A DNA stretch of 9,773 nt from Oscillospiraceae bacterium (GTDB lineage: Bacteria > Bacillota > Clostridia > WRCU01), in assembly GCA_009783805.1 (NCBI GenBank), contig WRCU01000035.1:1-9773 (forward strand), read 5' to 3'. Shown in pieces: positions 7,001 to 9,773 of this stretch. Under the pieces are notes generated by a model. The model was not told the DNA's origin and did no database searches. It was given only the letters and a program-made list of their open reading frames with translations. The position numbers and the translations under genes were made by a program. Position 1 is the first letter of the stretch. The number at the start of each line of letters is the position of its first letter.

Positions 7001-9318
7001 TCGTCCGGGGTGGGCGGCTTGACCATGTAGAGCTGGTACGAGAGCGAGAAGTCCCTGCCGCCGAAGTCTTTATTAATTTTCTCCCACTCGAGCATGATGT
7101 AGTGGTCCATGACCCCTGCGCCCAGGCCGGCCACGTCCACCGCCCAGGTCGCCGAGTCGATGATGCGCGGCACCGGTATCTCGTAATCCTGCATGTAGCC
7201 CGTGGTGAACGAGGCGATGAGCGAGTAGTCCGACTTGATCAGGCTGAAGCTGTCCAGCGGGTCGCTGGACGGGTCGCCCGGGTCCGACAGCCTGGCGGCG
7301 TACATCCTCAGGTAGTAGATGGTGTTCGGCAGGAGGAAGTACGGGTATGGGCTCAGGTCCGGCCGCAGGTCGCCGGAGGTAAGCGTCACGCTGTCGTACC
7401 CATATTCCCCGCCCCCCAGGAGCGTGCCGAACTCGCCGGTGAAGAGCTCCTCCGCCTTGAGCACGTAGTACAGATACCCGTCGTTCCTGTCGGGCTCGAG
7501 CATCGCGGAGTCGACGAACCTCACCAGGCGGTACCTGACCAGGTGGCTGCCGTAGTAGCCCCCGTTCGCGTAGAGCGGGTAGGCGGCGTCCGTGGGGCCC
7601 ATGTACTCGAACTGGTCGGTGCACAGCTCGAAGTAGAAGATCATGTCGTCCTTCACGGTCTCCCACCGGTCCGGCTTGGCCCAGCGGATGAGCACGTCGG
7701 ACAGGTACTCGCCGTAATACATGCCCGAGTCGACGTCGTATGGGTCGACCCCCGGATAGGCCCTCCTCGTCAGGCCCGGCAGCGCGTGGGCCTCGACGTT
7801 CGAGGGCACCCCCGGCTTCGAGGGGTCGGAGTTGATCCTGTAGTCCATGTACCAGGAGTCGATCCTCTCGTCCGAGCTGTCGGACTTCACGACGATCTTG
7901 TAGTAGACGACGCTGTTGGGGTCTATTCCGCTGATGATGGTCGTGCCTATCCTGCCGCCGAACTCGTGGTCGTATATCTTGCTCCTGACCGGCCATTCGC
8001 CCAGCTGGAGCGTGTCGTGGACCTGCACCTCATAGTAGAGCGGCGACATGCCGTTCGCGCCGGTGACCGCCCAGGCGCCGTTCACCTTCAGGATGTCGAC
8101 GTACACGTTGTTGAAGCTGTCGGAGGTGAGCCTGAAGTAGACGGGCGTGTAGGCGTAGTTCACCTCCTCGTCGATCGTTATGGAGCCCTGCCAGACCGGG
8201 CTCCTGCCGTAGGAGGACGGGTCGCCGACGGTCACGAACGAGAAGTCCTCGTTCCCGGAGGCGTTCTTGAAGGCGAGCATTATGTACATGTTGTAGATCG
8301 TGCCCGCGAGTATCCCGTTGTGGACCGTGCCGTGGTCGGCGAAGGCGGCCAATATCGCCGGGTCCGAGAAGTACGCGGCGAAACCGTCGAAGTAGGCTTG
8401 GCTCGCCGCGATGTACTCCGCGACGGTGGGCGGCACGACGGACGTCTGGTCGCGCTTGCCGAAGAGGTAGATGCTGTTCCTTCCCGTGGCCCCCATGCTC
8501 ACCGTTGGGTGCGGGTCGCCCGCGGCCGGCTCGTAACCCTGGACGGTGACCAGGTACTCGCCGCTCAGGCCGTCGTAGCTTATGTCTATGTTCGTGGCTG
8601 AGATGCCGGTGCTGCCCTCGACCCGTATCACGTAGTTCAGCGTGGAGCTGTTGTACCTGCCCCCATAGACCGCGTTCATCCTGTCCCTGGCGTACGCGAA
8701 AGGCGTGACGCCTATAGGCGGCGGGACCGCGGCGTCGTCGTCGAGGTAGTACGCCGTGCCGTTGATCAGGATCTCCGGCCTGTTCCACCATAGCATCAGA
8801 ATGGGCTTCGACCCTATCTCCTTGCCGCCCGGGGGCAGCACCTCCGGGAACTGGATGAGCGCCTCGGACTTGAACGTGACGCCTGACATGAAGAAGGCCA
8901 GCCCCTGCCTGAGCAGGTTCGCCGTCGCGGGGACCGCGTCGCCGACGGAGTCGTATTCGTCGTATACGCCCACCTCTATCTCGGACACGAAGTCGGCGCG
9001 GATGTAGCCTAGGTCCGTACCCGTGGGCAGGTTGCCGTCGGGGCCTTTCGGCACGACCTTCTCCAGCGTCGTGCCCAGCCCGCCGGGCAGCGGCACGGTC
9101 CAGGTCACCCTGACGGCCTCCGCGCCGGGTACGTTCGGCCATGTGACGGTCAGGTTGTTGCCCGAGTAGGCGATGCCCACCGTGAACGAGCCGGGCGCGG
9201 GCGCGGCCGATACGGCAGCCGGTCCCGGCAGGGCCGTGAAGGCCAAGGTCAGGGCCAGGGCCACCGCCATGATTTTCGGATAGGGCCGGGCGCCCCGCCT
9301 CGTTCCGCCTATATCCAT
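4099..9318 (-). CDS. Giant secreted FN3-repeat surface protein with degenerate SLH anchor
   Basis: Predicted exported surface protein of about 1739 residues, first gene of the operon and paralogue of its neighbour. The signal peptide has a basic N-region, the core AVALALTLAFTAL and probable cleavage after VSA near residue 38. The first FN3-like domain spans about 40-135. An unrecognised beta-rich region (136-390) carries a GTIY motif near 339. Further FN3-like domains lie at about 392-500, 507-709, 718-875, 893-1040, 1045-1135 and 1140-1247. Their loops (LLPNTIYY, LQPESAY, LSPNRQY) match the FN3 pattern, and several domains contain long inserts. The pre-anchor region (1250-1557) contains a strongly helical, charged segment at about 1417-1490 that the neighbour lacks. 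Residues 1575-1735 are three degenerate SLH repeats with TVQE and SKIG where TRAE-like residues are expected, so wall binding may be weaker or different. An in-frame TTG at 9321 precedes the ATG at 9318; AGGCGG lies 6 bases from the ATG but 3 from the TTG, so ATG is chosen. I cannot name a specific ligand or function; no enzyme motif is visible. Confidence 0.93.
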   Translation of the reverse strand: MDIGGTRRGARPYPKIMAVALALTLAFTALPGPAAVSAAPAPGSFTVGIAYSGNNLTVTWPNVPGAEAVRVTWTVPLPGGLGTTLEKVVPKGPDGNLPTGTDLGYIRADFVSEIEVGVYDEYDSVGDAVPATANLLRQGLAFFMSGVTFKSEALIQFPEVLPPGGKEIGSKPILMLWWNRPEILINGTAYYLDDDAAVPPPIGVTPFAYARDRMNAVYGGRYNSSTLNYVIRVEGSTGISATNIDISYDGLSGEYLVTVQGYEPAAGDPHPTVSMGATGRNSIYLFGKRDQTSVVPPTVAEYIAASQAYFDGFAAYFSDPAILAAFADHGTVHNGILAGTIYNMYIMLAFKNASGNEDFSFVTVGDPSSYGRSPVWQGSITIDEEVNYAYTPVYFRLTSDSFNNVYVDILKVNGAWAVTGANGMSPLYYEVQVHDTLQLGEWPVRSKIYDHEFGGRIGTTIISGIDPNSVVYYKIVVKSDSSDERIDSWYMDYRINSDPSKPGVPSNVEAHALPGLTRRAYPGVDPYDVDSGMYYGEYLSDVLIRWAKPDRWETVKDDMIFYFELCTDQFEYMGPTDAAYPLYANGGYYGSHLVRYRLVRFVDSAMLEPDRNDGYLYYVLKAEELFTGEFGTLLGGGEYGYDSVTLTSGDLRPDLSPYPYFLLPNTIYYLRMYAARLSDPGDPSSDPLDSFSLIKSDYSLIASFTTGYMQDYEIPVPRIIDSATWAVDVAGLGAGVMDHYIMLEWEKINKDFGGRDFSLSYQLYMVKPPTPDDPTEYVRMLKDIDGDTGPVASGVEVTGYDEPSSHYVRVTFKDFDPADFEDTDAYDEFVAAFGGKLRTNAVYRFFITVTAVVKDTPDDITVRSRQSPICYVTTLNAVDGNLLPPDEQARRPLAPDDFKVRKDEMGDEAVTGTSAVFEWTQLEPGTRFEIVATKAKLPPDGAPDPSDEVYTAFINYFRAYGGTYFDVTNLCITVDPSRPFPGIEYDPYSGALTYEFTEWLSPNRQYHFGIRAVRESTVLTDGFGEPIVQYSAWVSIPVTTRLIEAPFDLRTVKEVEYGFEFDHDKDAPTEEYSVRLMGPGETAFRELGRNECSIVKDGDRYYVRLYRLQPESAYSVRVFWGHTSPTLVYENRTALTRGTMHQIEVSWRGLGRYAYEMAMMQETGVEYVTLLGPDFSVRREKSQRDVGTQYYTYYATVSLIETRLFGGVTEHRPLRSNMKYQVKVRSTLTDIYGVTYSRYAGPVEARTDFDQKEMDGEDEVQRNVNNLLEGLARIEDRFYWLMSLKDRSSNDYVLKGDRIANAMRHSPAEAFVLDLTSYGARSAVDNVYAPIDLIKAMDESYRLLKVRLDGAEFTIGPETFSAGMKEVARQRAIAGTNDVFLKLTVIKANGAQVTLEGNERARAEPAYEFKAAAQGSTRRYAELRDMFHDRLWNEAEGIAAEKEALYRDYYSHLVAGRPREADKVVAQLIEEAEVELSEYVGTVVRSSIGQGSRSTGIPAFGAPMGVSLGYRKSNDLISAGVFYEGREYWRKILTNTTVTDGTVDFSVTAAGRYGVLKTDLPASLKDEDGRVPAAIGGILSKYDLSSVFPGIGSAFNDKGEALVREAILLYEKVTGSEARNAGMTAVQKARNMGLELLVGVPEVTRDLTVQEAAYVVVTLYCRHTGADINRLYPSRKPQIKDESLIADRYYMHVMIAVSVGFIDRDAAGYVHPTGGISKIGLLTAFNKELVAAGIVRADS

Positions 9319-9338
9319 CAAATACCGCCTATATGCAT
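9318..9338 (-). other. Six-codon leader frame overlapping the operon start codon
   Basis: On the minus strand an ATG at 9338 opens the frame M-H-I-G-G-I followed by TGA at 9318-9320. The A of this TGA is also the A of the main gene's ATG, the TGATG arrangement typical of translational coupling. The frame mimics the start of the main protein (M-D-I-G-G-T) because of the local duplication. No Shine-Dalgarno sequence is evident ahead of it, so translation is uncertain. Confidence 0.3.
9325..9330 (-). promoter_or_regulatory. Ribosome binding site of the first operon gene
   Basis: AGGCGG on the minus strand is a near match to AGGAGG, spaced 6 bases from the ATG at 9318 and only 3 from the alternative TTG at 9321. 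This decides the start in favour of the ATG. The site lies inside the six-codon leader frame, so a ribosome reading that leader would pass over it. Confidence 0.6.
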
Positions 9339-9365
9339 ATTCTGTTATGAAATGCGGTTAATGTG

Positions 9366-9417
9366 CCGGTCACTTGAACGGAGCCGAGTGCGGCGGCCCG
9401 CCTCATGGCCGACGCAC
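9366..9417. repeat. 52-bp direct repeat, copy A
   Basis: This copy matches 9462-9513 at 51 of 52 positions; the only difference is C at 9410 versus T at 9506. The copies are offset by exactly 96 bases. Within it GTGCGGCGG (9388-9396) can pair with CCGACGCAC (9409-9417), eight of nine pairs, around a 12-base loop, so a stem-loop is possible in DNA or RNA. It lies within about 100 bases upstream of the surface-protein start and may belong to that mRNA's leader. Confidence 0.9.
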
Positions 9418-9461
9418 GGACTATATGGCACGCTGCGGTCACCAGGACCTAAGCCGCCATA

Positions 9462-9513
9462 CCGGTCACTTGAACGGAGCCGAGTGCGGCGGCCCGCCTC
9501 ATGGCTGACGCAC
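9462..9513. repeat. 52-bp direct repeat, copy B
   Basis: Second copy of the repeat at 9366-9417 with one substitution. The same stem-loop arms are at 9484-9492 and 9505-9513. The substitution at 9506 would leave a G-U pair if the plus strand were transcribed but a mismatch in minus-strand RNA. The copy ends a few bases before the AT-rich segment that carries a TATAAT box facing the operon. Confidence 0.9.
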
Positions 9514-9518
9514 TATTT

Positions 9519-9524
9519 ATTATA
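9519..9524 (-). promoter_or_regulatory. Candidate -10 box for the surface-protein operon
   Basis: The minus strand reads TATAAT at 9524-9519, a perfect -10 consensus inside a TATATAATAAATA context. No good TTGACA-like -35 is found 16-18 bases further upstream, which is GC-rich. If used, the transcript would begin near 9512 and carry a leader of about 190 bases including both 52-bp repeats and the six-codon frame. Assignment rests on the -10 and its position alone. Confidence 0.35.
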
Positions 9525-9563
9525 TATCGGTACGAAACGGCATGGCGGTTAGCCGGCGGCTTA

Positions 9564-9632
9564 CCTTTAATTTGTCATATGGGTACCCTTTATTTTGTTG
9601 CACGGACATCCTCTATTTTGTTATCATCGTAA
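9564..9632. repeat. Three 23-bp-spaced CCTTTATTTTGTT motifs (possible operators)
   Basis: Three related 13-base words lie at an exact 23-base period: CCTTTAATTTGTC (9564-9576), CCTTTATTTTGTT (9587-9599) and CCTCTATTTTGTT (9610-9622). The spacer bases between them are not conserved, so this looks like an array of binding sites and not a simple tandem duplication. The array ends 15 bases before the ATPase start codon. An inverted partial copy, AAAAAATAAAGG at 9656-9667, lies in the first codons of that gene. A repressor or other DNA-binding protein is the natural reading, but that is inference. Confidence 0.55.
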
Positions 9633-9647
9633 GAAAGGATAAAAAAC

Positions 9648-9773
9648 ATGACGCTAAAAAATAAAGGCTATAAAGACAGGCTATTGGATGAGACTATGGA
9701 AAGGCACCTGCGCGCTTTCGGGGCCGTGGAAGTCGTCGGCTGCATGTGGTGCGGAAAGACATGGATGGCGGAC
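9648..9773 (+). CDS. AAA_14/DUF4143-family ATPase, N-terminus only
   Basis: The first 42 residues of a plus-strand gene are present; the rest lies beyond the window. After a short basic start comes YKDRLLDETMERHLRAFGAV and then a P-loop, GCMWCGKT, followed by WMAD. A YK-R--D--IE--L--FGAV lead-in followed by G-x-x-W-C-G-K-T-W is how I remember the WCGKTW subgroup of ATP-binding proteins annotated AAA_14 plus DUF4143. These are ATPases of about 400 residues, often in many copies per genome, with no settled function. The start is supported by AAAGGA at 9634-9639, 8 bases upstream, and by an in-frame TAA at 9630-9632. The usual proline in the P-loop (GPKWCGKT in my memory) is a cysteine here. The gene is divergent from the surface-protein operon, and nothing links the two functionally. 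Confidence 0.72.
   Translation, partial: MTLKNKGYKDRLLDETMERHLRAFGAVEVVGCMWCGKTWMAD

Larger units (their letters stand above)
9305..9338 (-). repeat. Direct duplication of the gene-start segment, 20-bp period
   Basis: The plus-strand word CCGCCTATATCCAT (9305-9318) recurs as CCGCCTATATGCAT (9325-9338), 13 of 14 bases identical. On the minus strand these read ATGGATATAGGCGG, the first codons of the surface-protein gene, and ATGCATATAGGCGG just upstream of it. The AGGCGG of the upstream copy falls where the ribosome binding site of the gene is expected. Confidence 0.75.
9450..9563. repeat. 9-bp perfect inverted repeat flanking copy B
   Basis: TAAGCCGCC at 9450-9458 is the exact reverse complement of GGCGGCTTA at 9555-9563. 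Together the arms enclose 96 bases that contain the second 52-bp repeat and the AT-rich segment. A nested inverted pair, CCGCCAT (9454-9460) and ATGGCGG (9542-9548), overlaps the left arm. No target-site duplication or transposase is seen, so a mobile origin is not established; protein-binding half-sites or chance remain possible. Confidence 0.45.
9319..9647. other. Divergent intergenic region with layered repeats
   Basis: This 329-base stretch separates the minus-strand surface-protein operon from the plus-strand ATPase gene, so both promoters should lie here. It contains the leader duplication (to 9338), two 52-bp repeats, a 9-bp inverted repeat, an AT-rich segment (9514-9527) with a minus-strand TATAAT, the palindrome GGGTACCC (9581-9588) and three 23-bp-spaced motifs. 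Base composition drops to AT-rich from about 9564 on, unlike the GC-rich operon. No convincing protein-coding gene or RNA gene is seen in it. Confidence 0.85.

Noticed and set aside
6130..8601. A plus-strand open frame of 823 codons antisense to the larger surface gene (and a similar one of 599 codons at 2220-4019).
   Set aside because: The encoded sequences are dominated by R, V, H, G, P and D with no domains, and mirror the G/C-ending codons of the minus-strand genes, whose proteins have signal peptides and recognisable domains. Long antisense frames are expected from such codon use.
51..9318. Catalytic domains (protease, glycosidase, dockerin or cohesin modules) in the two giant proteins.
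   Set aside because: I looked for catalytic signatures such as serine-protease GDSGG or HExxH, and for the paired calcium loops of dockerins, and found none. Only FN3-like, beta-rich and SLH-like segments are visible.
9352..9552. A 66-codon plus-strand frame containing RSLERSRVRRPASW twice.
   Set aside because: The peptide repeat is simply the 52-bp DNA repeat read in a frame kept by the 96-base spacing (32 codons). There is no ribosome binding site, and the composition is arginine-rich and repeat-driven.
9551..9575. A small hairpin (AGCC/GGCT) followed by T-rich sequence, considered as a terminator.
   Set aside because: The stem is only four pairs, no uninterrupted T-run follows, and it lies between divergent genes where no terminator is needed.
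9598..9627. A possible plus-strand promoter for the ATPase gene: TTGCAC, 18 bases, TATCAT with an upstream TG.
   Set aside because: Plausible in isolation, but transcription would begin at about 9634, on top of the ribosome binding site, leaving a leader of only about 14 bases. The boxes also overlap the 23-bp motif array, so I do not call it as a feature.
9319..9647. A CRISPR array or non-coding RNA gene in the repeat-rich intergenic region.
   Set aside because: Only two 52-bp copies occur with one 44-base spacer and no further units. No cas gene, tRNA or rRNA signature is present.

Overview
The window is almost filled by two very long minus-strand genes that form one operon (order of transcription: 9318 to 4099, then 4085 to 51). 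Both encode secreted, modular cell-surface proteins of about 1739 and 1344 residues. Each has an N-terminal signal peptide, a string of divergent fibronectin type III (FN3)-like domains, a shared pre-anchor region, and a C-terminal set of degenerate S-layer homology (SLH) repeats. The two are paralogues: several motifs line up in the same order in both. The gap between them is only 13 bases and contains a strong GGAGG ribosome binding site, so they are probably co-transcribed and translationally coupled.

To the right of the operon lies a divergent intergenic region of about 330 bases (9319-9647), which is unusually rich in structure. It holds a 20-bp-period duplication of the first codons of the upstream gene, which creates a six-codon leader frame. 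It also holds two copies of a 52-bp repeat spaced 96 bp apart, a 9-bp inverted repeat around the second copy, an AT-rich segment with a TATAAT box facing the operon, and three 13-bp motifs spaced exactly 23 bp apart. The window ends inside a plus-strand gene (9648 onward) whose first 42 residues look like the N-terminus of the AAA_14/DUF4143 ATPase family.

At the far left, just after the stop codon of the second operon gene, there are two copies of GTCATTGCGAGGAGC (minus-strand reading), a motif I recall as a dispersed intergenic repeat in many bacteria.

Organism: bacterial, because of the Shine-Dalgarno-led genes, signal peptides and SLH anchors. Base composition is GC-rich by eye, yet ATA (Ile) and AGG (Arg) codons are used freely. 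An SLH-bearing anaerobe, Bacillota-like or a neighbouring phylum such as Synergistota, would fit, but the sequence does not settle it. Functionally this looks like a cell-envelope locus (S-layer-associated or adhesive proteins), with an unrelated, probably mobile, ATPase gene next to it. I see no defence system, RNA gene or CRISPR array.
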